DNA from: Dyadobacter koreensis
GTDB taxonomy: Bacteria; Bacteroidota; Bacteroidia; Cytophagales; Spirosomataceae
DNA length: 64,000 nucleotides
Direction of reading: 5' to 3'
NCBI RefSeq assembly: GCF_900108855.1
Contig: NZ_FNXY01000001.1
Location: 992,001-1,056,000, forward strand
A program made the translations under genes and the position numbers. Under the pieces are notes generated by a model. The model saw only the letters and a list, made by a program, of their open reading frames with translations, ran no database searches and was not told where the DNA came from. This document shows positions 34,961 to 43,899 of this stretch, piece by piece. The stretch's first letter is position 1. Each line of letters opens with the position of its first letter.

Positions 34961-37900
34961 TTAGAAACTGTAACGCAATCCTAACTGGAACTGGTATGGA
35001 TTTCCGGATGGCGTCACGATACCGGCTGTGTTGACACGGTATACAAATCTCTGGTTGGCTTTGTCAAAACCGGCAACAGCAGGCGAGGTTGAAGTAGCAG
35101 GTATGCCCAGTGCATACAATGCCTGATTCCCCAACGATTCATTCGTTCCCCAGGTTTTCTTAAGCAAGTTAGCTACATTGAAAATATCAGCCGAGATTTC
35201 GATGCTCTGCGATCTGTAAATTCTAAATTTCTTGGTAGCACGTAAATCCCAAATTCCGTAGAAATCATTAATACCACCGTTTCTCTGAGCCATTTTGCCT
35301 GAATATTTATTGATATAATCTTTCACACTCTGGCTTGCATTCGGATTATCGATAATGGCTTGTAATCCCGTTCTAACATTTTCAGGAACGCCCGGATCAT
35401 TTCTGTCGAAAACGAAGGCAAGGTCGTTGGTTCCTGAAACAAAGTCCGCGTTACTGTTAGCTCCCGACAATAAGGTATATCTCGTTCCGCCAATTCCGGA
35501 ATAACGAACGCCGACATTGATACCGTAGAAAGACGGAAGTGATCCATAGAATACGATTTTATGACGGAAATGATTATCCGAATAGCTCATATTGCTCAGA
35601 TTACGAGGATCATCTTTTACGGGCAACGACAAGGTAGCAGTATTGGCCACATTACCATTATAAGAAGCATTATCCTTAGTATCATTATAGGTATAACTCA
35701 TCGTAATTTCTCCGTCCCTGAAATACTGATAGCTTGCATCGGCTACAAAAGCAAACTGATTTACTTTTCCTTCACTGTTCAATTCAAGAACACGGCCAAA
35801 TTTCGAACTTTTACGTCCCTGTAACCAATCCCCCGCGCCATTTGCAGGCATTGAAGCCAATGGTACATAAACACCCCTGTTATCCTCATTAGCCAGTCTG
35901 AAAAAAGGATCGTCCACCATATTTCTGTCTACGTAGAAATAATTATTACGTCCCAAAGTCATATATCCTGCAATTCCCACTCTTAGCTTATCTGTAAAAT
36001 AATGGCTATATGATGCATTAGCTTTGTACATAACCGGCACACGTGCGTCCTTCCCGTTGGTATTGATTGTCGGCAACTGAAAGGCATCAAGACTTGGAAT
36101 GCTGCTATAATTTGAACGGTATGCATTGAAATCAGGAGTTGGAATATTTGGAGAACGCACGTCGACGGTCGCCAAATGTTTACCATCAAATGTTAGGTTA
36201 TTGATCAGCACATAGTTGTTGATATCTGACGCAAAAACACCTCCTCCAACACGAACGATATCGGTATGTTTTTCATTCACGTCCCACGTAAACTGAAGAC
36301 GCGGCTGAACAACAAATGATTTCAGACGATGATCCGTGCGAATCGCAAGTTCGTCGTAAAGTGTCTGGTTAAGCGGAGAGGTCGGATAATGTGCATAATC
36401 CAGACGAAGACCGGCAACCATATCAAGGCCCAATGCGAGTTTGGTTTTCATCTGGCCATAAATCCCTGCATTCAGAATATTTCCTTTTACCGACCAGTCA
36501 TCCATCAAAGGTACTTCGCGATAATAACGGTACGGCTGCAAGGCATCAAATTTCTCCAAGGCTGTTTTTCCGGCCGCAGCATCTACGGTATAGTGAAAAC
36601 GTCCGTTCACTTCACTTCCATAAGTCGAGTTAGAATTGGTATACATCAAATCAACACCAAATGTATATTCAACTTTGTCAGTGTTATAATACAAATTATC
36701 AACTAGTTGTAATACATTATTCGTAAAACCTTCCTGTGCAAACCGGTGTCCGCCCATTTGAATATTCGTTGACTTAGAGGTCCCGTCACTTAAAGTCGAC
36801 ACTACACCTTCAACGATCGCACGCGGAATATTCGCCGCAGGAAGCTGGTCTCCCGGGCTGCTTTTTTGGTGGGTATATAAATGCTGAACTTTTAACTCGT
36901 TGGTAACCTTTGAATTGATCGATGAACGCAGGGAAGCCAGAAGGCTGTTGTCAACGTTATAATCATTTCCGGTAGATTCATAAATATTGATCGACGTATT
37001 ATCCTGAAGTCCGAGTTTATTTCTGTCACTTGTAAAGTTGTCGCGAACAGTTAAAAGGTTTTTCTTATTGATCTGCCAGTCGATACGTGCAAACACGGCA
37101 TCCGAGCCGCGTTTTTTATCAAATGTACCATACTGAGGCGTATTGGCAACTCCGTATTTTTTACGTGCAATGTCAACAAAATTATCGAGCGTAGATTTAG
37201 TAATATTAAAACGGTTCTCGTCTGCCGGTGTCAACACATCCGCAATGACAAAAGGACGCGTATCCTGCTGATGATCCCAGGCTACAAAAAAGTGAAGCTT
37301 GTCTTTTATGATCGGACCGCCCAATGAAAACCCAAACTGGTTCGTTGAGAATGTAGTATTCAATTTGTTTCCTCTAATATCATACGGACTTGAAAGCCAA
37401 TTGGCACGGCTGTAATTGAAAGCGCTGCCGCTAAATTTGTTCGTACCGGATTTCGTTACAGCACTTACCGTTCCACCACCGCTACGCCCATAGGTTACGT
37501 CATACTGGTTAGTCACAACCTGAAATTCCCGCACAGCTTCTATCGAAATTGAATAAGGAGCGCCACTTCTGCTCGTTGTTGATCCGGCAGAAGTAGGGTT
37601 TTTCGCATTCATACCATCAATGGTATAATTGGTTGAAGAACCCAGCTGTCCTGAAATATTTCCTCCTTTGCTCAATGGGGAAAGCTCCATAAGGGAAGTA
37701 AAATTACGCCCGTTAACAGGCAATCTTGTAATATCACGCGCCGAAATAGCTGTGGAAGCACCGATATTTTCAATTTTATTTTTCATACCTGAAGCTACAA
37801 CCTGTACGACTTCGAGCGTCTGACCGGCTTCCATCATTTCGATTTTCACCTTGATTGCATCTCCCTGGTGAAGAAGATAGCCCGTTCGTTTTTGCTCACC

Positions 37901-38170
37901 GAAACCGACGTAACTTACAATAACGGTATAAGGACCTCCGAGTGGTAATTCTTTAAAGGCATATTCGCCTTTCGCGTTCGTAGAAGTCGCCGTTGAAAAC
38001 CCCGTCGATTCGTTTTTAACCTGAACCGTCGCACCGGCAAGTTCAGCATTCTGATTGTCAGAAACTGTTCCTGAAATTGATGCCTGTGTTGTCTGCGCAT
38101 TCGCTGTATAAAAACAACAAAAAGTACAACACAAAATCAGGATTGTAGAAAGTAAAAATCTTTTCTGCAT
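34961..38170 (-). CDS. TonB-dependent receptor with carboxypeptidase-regulatory-like domain
   Basis: 1069 residues. A signal peptide (1-26, ending TANAQ) precedes a carboxypeptidase-regulatory-like domain (about 29-110), a plug (about 130-240, with GRNFTSLMELSPLSKGG and NYTIDGMNAKNP) and a barrel ending in SF. The plan is that of the Oar-like receptors rather than SusC: no SusD partner is near and the plug lacks the SusC signature. The substrate is unknown. It stands alone, with the terminator hairpin at its 3' end. Confidence 0.9.
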   Translation of the reverse strand: MQKRFLLSTILILCCTFCCFYTANAQTTQASISGTVSDNQNAELAGATVQVKNESTGFSTATSTNAKGEYAFKELPLGGPYTVIVSYVGFGEQKRTGYLLHQGDAIKVKIEMMEAGQTLEVVQVVASGMKNKIENIGASTAISARDITRLPVNGRNFTSLMELSPLSKGGNISGQLGSSTNYTIDGMNAKNPTSAGSTTSRSGAPYSISIEAVREFQVVTNQYDVTYGRSGGGTVSAVTKSGTNKFSGSAFNYSRANWLSSPYDIRGNKLNTTFSTNQFGFSLGGPIIKDKLHFFVAWDHQQDTRPFVIADVLTPADENRFNITKSTLDNFVDIARKKYGVANTPQYGTFDKKRGSDAVFARIDWQINKKNLLTVRDNFTSDRNKLGLQDNTSINIYESTGNDYNVDNSLLASLRSSINSKVTNELKVQHLYTHQKSSPGDQLPAANIPRAIVEGVVSTLSDGTSKSTNIQMGGHRFAQEGFTNNVLQLVDNLYYNTDKVEYTFGVDLMYTNSNSTYGSEVNGRFHYTVDAAAGKTALEKFDALQPYRYYREVPLMDDWSVKGNILNAGIYGQMKTKLALGLDMVAGLRLDYAHYPTSPLNQTLYDELAIRTDHRLKSFVVQPRLQFTWDVNEKHTDIVRVGGGVFASDINNYVLINNLTFDGKHLATVDVRSPNIPTPDFNAYRSNYSSIPSLDAFQLPTINTNGKDARVPVMYKANASYSHYFTDKLRVGIAGYMTLGRNNYFYVDRNMVDDPFFRLANEDNRGVYVPLASMPANGAGDWLQGRKSSKFGRVLELNSEGKVNQFAFVADASYQYFRDGEITMSYTYNDTKDNASYNGNVANTATLSLPVKDDPRNLSNMSYSDNHFRHKIVFYGSLPSFYGINVGVRYSGIGGTRYTLLSGANSNADFVSGTNDLAFVFDRNDPGVPENVRTGLQAIIDNPNASQSVKDYINKYSGKMAQRNGGINDFYGIWDLRATKKFRIYRSQSIEISADIFNVANLLKKTWGTNESLGNQALYALGIPATSTSPAVAGFDKANQRFVYRVNTAGIVTPSGNPYQFQLGLRYSF

Positions 38171-38612
38171 GAGTTAATTATTAAATTAAAGCGCAAAAAA
38201 GGTCTTTCAATGTGTTCCTGTAATTAAGACAATATTAACTTATCATGAACTCAGCCAAATCAATACTTTATAGTATTTTAGTTATATGGAAATCGCTGGT
38301 CAAGGGTTAATATCTCAATTCTGGTTATTATCACCTACCCTCTTATTGGAAGGATACTGTGATTGACAAGATTAATAAATCTTAATAAAATCAGTTTTGC
38401 CATAGAACTGGAATTGAACTTTCCACACTAATACATTAATTTAAAACTGCATTTTTTTGATTTTCTAAGCATGAAATGCCACTTTATCGGTTTAATTGGC
38501 AAGGCGATTTTTCTATCCTGCTGTAAAATACCGCCCCGGTTCCGCTTACCATAACCATTGAAAGGTTATGACTGAAAATAAATCAATATTAAACTACTTC
38601 ATAATTAAATTC
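38171..38612. other. 442-base intergenic region
   Basis: AT-rich sequence between the start of the TonB receptor and the stop of the bicupin gene, both on the minus strand. It contains a small hairpin, CATAACC at 38550-38556 with GGTTATG at 38564-38570, lacking a T run. The receptor promoter must lie here. No gene recognised. Confidence 0.45.
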
Positions 38613-39653
38613 TCAGCGGCCTTCCCTAGCAATGAACAATTTCCCTTTTGGAAGTTTTTCAACTGTATTTTTTCGAATTCCAAGATTTGTTTCCAACACA
38701 TCTGCAGGATTGCCCGAAAGCCATTCACTTAAATCTATTGCTTCATAGGTACCATTATTAAAACCGATCAGAATTCGGCAAACCTGCGAGCCGGTGTTCT
38801 TGATATAATGACCAGCTCCCATGGGAACGTATCCAACATCGCCCGCATTAAAATTTTCTGTAACGGCCGAGCCCTCCGCTAAAAACACCGTCATTTCTGC
38901 TTGTCCCGACAAATAATATTGCCATTCGTCGGCATTGGGATGCCAATGCATTTCTCGTAATGCACCCGGCTGAAGTTCAAGAACCGATCCCGTCATAGTG
39001 GTACTAACCGGGAACTCCTTCTGAGAAACGACACGCTGCTTACCTCCCCCCGGTACAATCCGTGGTTGCTGGGCATGTAACGGATAACGGTGTTTTGTTA
39101 TCAATTCCGGCGATCGACGAAGTGTTGAGATCGCAGAGCTACTGTCAGGAATTGAGCCGAAGGCAAAATAGGCTTCTTTCTTCGGCATTTCATCCACCTC
39201 ATCTAATGTCAAGTTGAAGTTTTGGGCCACAATTTCTTTCGGCACATGCGCTATAAAATCCGTAATGCTGAAAGTATGATCTTCGGAAAAATTACCATTA
39301 TCGAAAATCAGAATAAAATGACATTTCTCACTCCCCGTGGCCTGAATAGAATGTCCATATCCTTTTGGAAAATACCAAACATCACCAGTCTCAAAATTAT
39401 CGATATAGCTGCTGCCATCCGGATGAATAATGGTAGTACGGCAACTACCTGTGATCACATAAGCCCACTCGGCAACATTGGCATGCCAGTGTAGTTCGCG
39501 CATGGCACCAGGAGCAAGACGCATCGATACGCCGGCCATTCCAATAGAAGATGGAAAATCAATAACCGAAGCTCCCCGGGTTATTCCGCCAGAGCCAGAT
39601 CTTGGTATCTTCTTTTCAAGTTCATACTTAAATCTTAAATTTTGATTTTCCAT
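38613..39653 (-). CDS. Bicupin, oxalate decarboxylase family
   Basis: 346 residues made of two cupin domains. Each keeps the metal-binding set: HWHANVAEWAY with a later GHSIQ in the N-terminal cupin (about 74-120), and HWHPNADEWQY with GHYIK in the C-terminal cupin (about 237-285). The lid that in OxdC reads SENST is here SEDHT (in NFSEDHTFS), so the catalytic Glu is kept while neighbouring residues differ. There is no signal peptide. OxdC converts oxalate to formate and carbon dioxide with manganese; a related activity is likely, but the changed lid leaves decarboxylase and oxidase both possible. Confidence 0.85.
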   Translation of the reverse strand: MENQNLRFKYELEKKIPRSGSGGITRGASVIDFPSSIGMAGVSMRLAPGAMRELHWHANVAEWAYVITGSCRTTIIHPDGSSYIDNFETGDVWYFPKGYGHSIQATGSEKCHFILIFDNGNFSEDHTFSITDFIAHVPKEIVAQNFNLTLDEVDEMPKKEAYFAFGSIPDSSSAISTLRRSPELITKHRYPLHAQQPRIVPGGGKQRVVSQKEFPVSTTMTGSVLELQPGALREMHWHPNADEWQYYLSGQAEMTVFLAEGSAVTENFNAGDVGYVPMGAGHYIKNTGSQVCRILIGFNNGTYEAIDLSEWLSGNPADVLETNLGIRKNTVEKLPKGKLFIAREGR

Positions 39654-40008
39654 AACCTTTGTATTATTGTTATTTAATTCGATTGGATAAAGCTAGAATA
39701 GAATGGCCGGTTCCGATTTTCATTTTCGGCGAATGGGCAAATACAGTCGGTGAATGCCAATCGTGTCATAATTGATATAGCAGAGGCTTTTACTTGCATA
39801 GGTCTTCTCCCGTTTTTCATCCAATCACTTTTCTTTCGATCAGCATTTTCAAAAAAACGAGCGCATTTTGCTTAAATGAAGGCGCACTCATTTTATTCTA
39901 ATAGAAAATCACGTGAGGGTATATTTTCGACTACAACAACAGTAGATCCGGCTACTTTCCTTTGATCAACCGGATGCAATTTTGCATGATCAAAAAATAG
40001 AAAGACAA
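39654..40008. other. Divergent promoter region
   Basis: 355 bases between the divergent bicupin and NmrA-type genes. I see no gene. It must contain both promoters and possibly a site for the AraC regulator encoded at 40912. No clear operator or hairpin recognised. Confidence 0.45.
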
Positions 40009-40899
40009 ATGAAAATTACATTAACAGGTTCATTAGGACACATCGGAAAGCCGCTGACAGAACAGCTCGTACAAAAAGGGCACGCAGTCAACGTAATCAG
40101 CAGTAATCCGGAAAAGCAAAAAGACATAGCTTTATTAGGAGCAACTGCTGAAATAGGATCGATGCATGACGTAGATTTCCTAACAGCAAGTTTCAGAGGC
40201 GCAGACGTGGTTTATACAATGGTTCCACCAGCCGATTATTTCGACCAAAAACTTGATCTGCTGGCTCATTATCAAAAAATTGGCACTAATTATGCTGCCG
40301 CTATTCAACAATCCGGTGTAAAACGCATCATTAATCTTAGTACGATCGGAGGAGAAATGGAAAAAGGTTCCGGCATCTTAATTGGTGCTCACCGGGTTGA
40401 GGAAATTTTGAACGGCTTACCGGATATTAACATTACACATATACGTCCAACCTCTTTTTACTACAACCTGTATAGCTATGCGGATATGATAAAACAGGCA
40501 GGTCGTATTGAAACCAATTATGGGGATACAAAAATACCATGGGTCTCTCCGTTGGACATCGCCTCAGCAATCGCCGATGAGATAGCGTCCGCCTCCCAAT
40601 ATCGAAAAGTCCGTTATGTGGCCAGCGAAGAACTTACCGGACCAGAAACTGCCAAAATCTTAGGTGCTGTTTTAGGAAACCCTGACCTTCAATGGAAAGT
40701 CATTTCTGATGAGGATGCACTTAATGGATTGGAAGGAATCGGGATAAATCCAAAAATAGCTGCAGGCTTAGTTGAAATGTATGCTGCTTTACAAAGTGGT
40801 TTTTTGGCGCAGGATTACAACAGAAATAAGCCCGCTATCCTGGGCAAGACAAAATTGGAAGATTTTGCCAAAGAATTTGCGTTGGTTTTAAATAAATAG
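40009..40899 (+). CDS. NmrA/SDR-like NAD(P)H-binding oxidoreductase
   Basis: 296 residues from the ATG at 40009, which gives MKITLTGSLGHIGKPL with the glycine-rich nucleotide-binding loop at the very start; an upstream ATG at 39982 adds nine residues that break this pattern. The atypical SDR fold lacks a clear YxxxK pair and resembles NmrA-like or NAD(P)H:quinone-type reductases (HIRPTSFYYNLYSYA near 140). The function and redox partner are unknown. An AraC regulator begins 12 bases after the stop and probably belongs to the same transcript. Confidence 0.84.
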   Translation: MKITLTGSLGHIGKPLTEQLVQKGHAVNVISSNPEKQKDIALLGATAEIGSMHDVDFLTASFRGADVVYTMVPPADYFDQKLDLLAHYQKIGTNYAAAIQQSGVKRIINLSTIGGEMEKGSGILIGAHRVEEILNGLPDINITHIRPTSFYYNLYSYADMIKQAGRIETNYGDTKIPWVSPLDIASAIADEIASASQYRKVRYVASEELTGPETAKILGAVLGNPDLQWKVISDEDALNGLEGIGINPKIAAGLVEMYAALQSGFLAQDYNRNKPAILGKTKLEDFAKEFALVLNK

Positions 40900-40911
40900 G
40901 TATCTTGAATA

Positions 40912-41826
40912 ATGACAAACATGGAACCTCATCGGATCAAAACGATAGCAGAATGGCACCAGTTCAGATATTTACCAAAGCCTGAACATCCGCTGATCAG
41001 CGTTATCAATTTCGCAGATTTTAAGATGCTGCGCGAAAATGAGCCTAAAAGCATCGTAAATAATTTTTATTCTATTTCGCTCAAACGGAGTTTTCATGCC
41101 AAAATGAAATATGGGCAGCAGGAGTACGATTTTGATGAAGGTGTCATGTTTTTCATTTCTCCGGGTCAGGTTTTTTCAATCGAAGCTGATACAGCGATAC
41201 AACACACAGGATGGTCTCTGCTCTTACATCCGGACTTTCTGTGGAACACGCCTTTGGCTCAGAAAATCAAACAATATGAATATTTCAGCTATGCAGTACA
41301 CGAAGCGCTGCACCTGTCGGAAAAAGAAGAAGCAATGATTGCAGGAATAATGCAAAATATTGAACAGGAATATCATTCCAACATTGATAAATTCAGCCAG
41401 GACGTCATCATAGCTCAGCTAGAATTATTATTTACTTATTCAGAACGCTTCTACCAGCGCCAGTTTATTACCAGAAAAATCACCAACCATCAGGTATTGA
41501 ACCGGCTGGAGAAAATTCTGACTGATTATTTTAATAATGATTCTTTATCAAAAAAAGGATTGCCTACGGTTCAGTTTATTGCCGATTCCTTAAATCTGTC
41601 ACCCAGCTATCTTAGCGGATTGCTTAAAGTATTAACAGGACAAAGTACTCAACAGCATATCCACGACAAACTGATTGAAAAAGCAAAAGAACGTTTATCT
41701 GTGACATCACTAACCGTAAGTGAAATCGCCTATGAACTTGGCTTTGAGCATCCCCAGTCATTCAGTAAATTGTTTAAAACAAAGACTAATCTCTCCCCTC
41801 TGGAATTCAGGCAGTCTTTCAATTGA
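40912..41826 (+). CDS. AraC family transcriptional regulator
   Basis: 304 residues. An N-terminal cupin-like sensing part is followed by the AraC DNA-binding domain with IADSLNLSPSYLSGLLKVLTG and VSEIAYELGFEHPQSFSKLFKT in its two helix-turn-helix units. It follows the NmrA-like gene closely and likely regulates it and the divergent bicupin. The start at 40912 gives MTNMEPHRIKT; the internal ATG at 40921 is an equal alternative. Confidence 0.9.
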   Translation: MTNMEPHRIKTIAEWHQFRYLPKPEHPLISVINFADFKMLRENEPKSIVNNFYSISLKRSFHAKMKYGQQEYDFDEGVMFFISPGQVFSIEADTAIQHTGWSLLLHPDFLWNTPLAQKIKQYEYFSYAVHEALHLSEKEEAMIAGIMQNIEQEYHSNIDKFSQDVIIAQLELLFTYSERFYQRQFITRKITNHQVLNRLEKILTDYFNNDSLSKKGLPTVQFIADSLNLSPSYLSGLLKVLTGQSTQQHIHDKLIEKAKERLSVTSLTVSEIAYELGFEHPQSFSKLFKTKTNLSPLEFRQSFN

Positions 41827-41858
41827 TTATGAAAGACTTTTGTTTTCATCAAATCATG

Positions 41859-41911
41859 TGCAACATAGTTGCAAAATTGACACTATTTTTATTATTTGCA
41901 TCATTGTTGCA
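41859..41911. promoter_or_regulatory. Paired TGCAAC-N3-GTTGCA operators upstream of a lipoprotein
   Basis: TGCAACATAGTTGCA (41859-41873) is a perfect inverted repeat, and TGCATCATTGTTGCA (41897-41911) differs from it in one half by a single base. The centres are 38 bases apart and the second lies 44 bases before the lipoprotein start. Such a short 6-3-6 palindrome in duplicate suggests binding of a Fur/Zur-like or other metal-dependent regulator. No such regulator is encoded in the window. Confidence 0.72.
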
Positions 41912-41954
41912 TTTGACAGCATTTAATAATTTATAATTTCAATTTACGGGAACG

Positions 41955-42509
41955 ATGATCATGAATAAAAAGTTAGTATGGGCTTTATTGATTGGAATCA
42001 GCACTTTATTTACACAGTGCAAAGATTCGGAAAACCAATTAGTTCCTGACGACGAAAATGAACTTATTACTTCTGTAACCCTGAATTTCAAAGAATCTTC
42101 TACGGGAACAGTTTCTTCCTTTTCTTACAAAGATGCTGATGGCGAGGGCGGGAATGCACCAACAGAATTTGATACAATTGCTTTAAAAGCAAATACAGAA
42201 TACATACTGACAGTACAGTTTCTGGATGAAAGTAAAACGCCGGCGCAGGACATAACTGACGAAATCAAGAAAGAATCTGACGATCACTTACTGATTTACA
42301 CGCCATCACCTGCTGCATTGATGACATATACATACGGTGACAAGGATAAAAATAACTATCCTATCGGACTTACCGGAACGGCGAGGTCAGGTGCTTCCGG
42401 CCTGGGTAAATTGAAAGTTCAGCTTCGCCATCAGTCGGGGACAAAAAATGGCACGATCACGCCCGGCTCGGACGATGTTAATCTGGATTTTAATTTAAAA
42501 GTGCAGTAA
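41955..42509 (+). CDS. Predicted lipoprotein, type 1 periplasmic-binding-fold-like family
   Basis: 184 residues. The signal peptide ends with FTQC and a Cys near residue 22. The mature protein is polar with DGEGGNAPT and repeated beta-strand-like stretches. In my recollection, proteins of this look are annotated in Bacteroidota as 'type 1 periplasmic binding fold superfamily' lipoproteins and often stand beside TonB-dependent receptors; I cannot confirm by search. Two operator-like palindromes lie just upstream, so its expression may follow metal supply. An alternative start is the ATG at 41961. Confidence 0.65.
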   Translation: MIMNKKLVWALLIGISTLFTQCKDSENQLVPDDENELITSVTLNFKESSTGTVSSFSYKDADGEGGNAPTEFDTIALKANTEYILTVQFLDESKTPAQDITDEIKKESDDHLLIYTPSPAALMTYTYGDKDKNNYPIGLTGTARSGASGLGKLKVQLRHQSGTKNGTITPGSDDVNLDFNLKVQ

Positions 42510-42578
42510 AGTTCTTTATTCCAGATTATAGAGAAATGATTCCAGTCAACTATGATCTGAAATTTAATTTCTACACAG

Positions 42579-42947
42579 ATGGCAAAAATAACGCTTTTCG
42601 AACAAAGTTTTTTACTCGTAACAGGCAGAATTGTCAAACTTGCCGCAGTGTATGAATCGAAAGACATTCCGGTCGCTGCGAGTATGAAAATAGAAGTATT
42701 GATAAAAGATGAGACCGATACCGACTTTCGGCCCCCAATCCATCTGACACATCCAAAATACTGGAAATTAAAAAGCCTGAATGAGACACGATCCAGGGAA
42801 ATGCAAATTCAGTATAGTGGACTTAGCATCAGACAAGTAAGGCGTTTTTTCAGAGAATTATCCGCAAAAACAATGGAAGAAAATGGGATGACCTCAAACA
42901 TCAATACGCATCAACTTCTGGCAGCATTCAGCAAATTTGCGGTGTGA
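42579..42947 (+). CDS. Conserved small protein, paralogue of the gene at 13511
   Basis: 122 residues, function unknown. The central part matches the 100-residue protein at 13511-13813: EVLIKD, DFRPPIHL, HPKYWKLK and QYSGL are in the same order and spacing. The C-terminus is longer by about 20 residues here. No catalytic motif, no signal peptide. It starts 69 bases after the lipoprotein stop and is probably read from the same or its own promoter. Confidence 0.76.
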   Translation: MAKITLFEQSFLLVTGRIVKLAAVYESKDIPVAASMKIEVLIKDETDTDFRPPIHLTHPKYWKLKSLNETRSREMQIQYSGLSIRQVRRFFRELSAKTMEENGMTSNINTHQLLAAFSKFAV

Positions 42948-43347
42948 GATATTCAGAGTAGTTTACCTCACCTGGAATAGCCAATGTAGAATAAGGTCTT
43001 CTGTTTTAAGACAGGCGGCGTTCCGGATCATGTCTAAAATAAATCCCTTCTGATCCGAAATAAAGTCTGTTAATTTTTATCCGAATAAGTCTGTAATAAA
43101 ACCTGTTTTTGCTACTCTGTTAATTCATCTGCTCTTTTAACGTAGTAATACCTGCAAGCGAAATAATGTAAGCAAAAAAGTATTTAGTTCCCTTTGATGT
43201 ATTACAAGTAACCTGTCAAAGTCAAAACTTACAGATCCGATTCTTTATTCTAACTAATCCGTTAAAAAACTTGCGCCATTTATGTCTTATTCGGCTAATG
43301 TATCTCTGATATTTTTAACAATTTAAAAGCCATGTTTCATTAAAATC
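42948..43347. other. 400 bases without a gene
   Basis: AT-rich sequence between the small paralogue and a terminator hairpin. No open frame of note and no tRNA or repeat recognised. Confidence 0.45.
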
Positions 43348-43381
43348 AAAAATGGGATACCTGATCAGGTATCCCATTTTT
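43348..43381. terminator. Perfect 34-base palindrome, terminator
   Basis: The sequence is fully self-complementary (17 bp arms around TGATCA), ends in runs of A and T on both sides, and lies 22 bases after the stop of the minus-strand gene. It should act as an intrinsic terminator for that gene, and for anything read from the left. Confidence 0.88.
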
Positions 43382-43403
43382 AAAGTAAACTCTCCTTGGC
43401 TAT

Positions 43404-43775
43404 CTATTTTTTTATCTCTTTAACAGCAACAACAGGAAATTCTCCATAAGGAGTTGAAACAGCTCCGCTTAATGAATCACCTTTTTGAGTCAGGGTATAT
43501 TTAATCAACCCTCCATCGAAATTCGTTGCAAAAGTAACTTTCCCCTGGGCAATTGAAAGCTCCTGCATAGGTTGCTTATCCTGTCCCATAAATCCAACTG
43601 TTTTATTTTCTTTTTGCTCAAAAATCATATATCCCGATTCGTATTCAGGCGGAACATTGGAAATTGTATATTTCCAGGTGCCGATTATCTCGTCGGCGAT
43701 TACTTTTTTTCTGGCCGCAATTGATAGTAAACCAACAGCCATAATCATCATAAGTAAATACTTTGTTCTCATCAT
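43404..43775 (-). CDS. Small exported protein of unknown function
   Basis: 123 residues. The N-terminus is a signal peptide (MMRTKYLLMMIMAVGLL, then SIAA) and the rest looks like a small beta barrel or lipocalin-like domain (IIGTWKYTISNVPPEYESG near residue 30, later LTQKGDSLSGAVSTPYGEF). Small secreted proteins with a GTW motif near the start of the mature part often bind hydrophobic ligands, but the match is weak. No operon partner. Confidence 0.65.
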   Translation of the reverse strand: MMRTKYLLMMIMAVGLLSIAARKKVIADEIIGTWKYTISNVPPEYESGYMIFEQKENKTVGFMGQDKQPMQELSIAQGKVTFATNFDGGLIKYTLTQKGDSLSGAVSTPYGEFPVVAVKEIKK

Positions 43776-43899
43776 TTGCAGGTAAAATTATTATGTTTCA
43801 GAAGCATTAATTGGTTGTGCCCAAATTTATACAAATTTAATTACCAAACAATTAATATTATATCAAAGTTAAATACCAAAATAGCCTAAGCAAGCTGAA

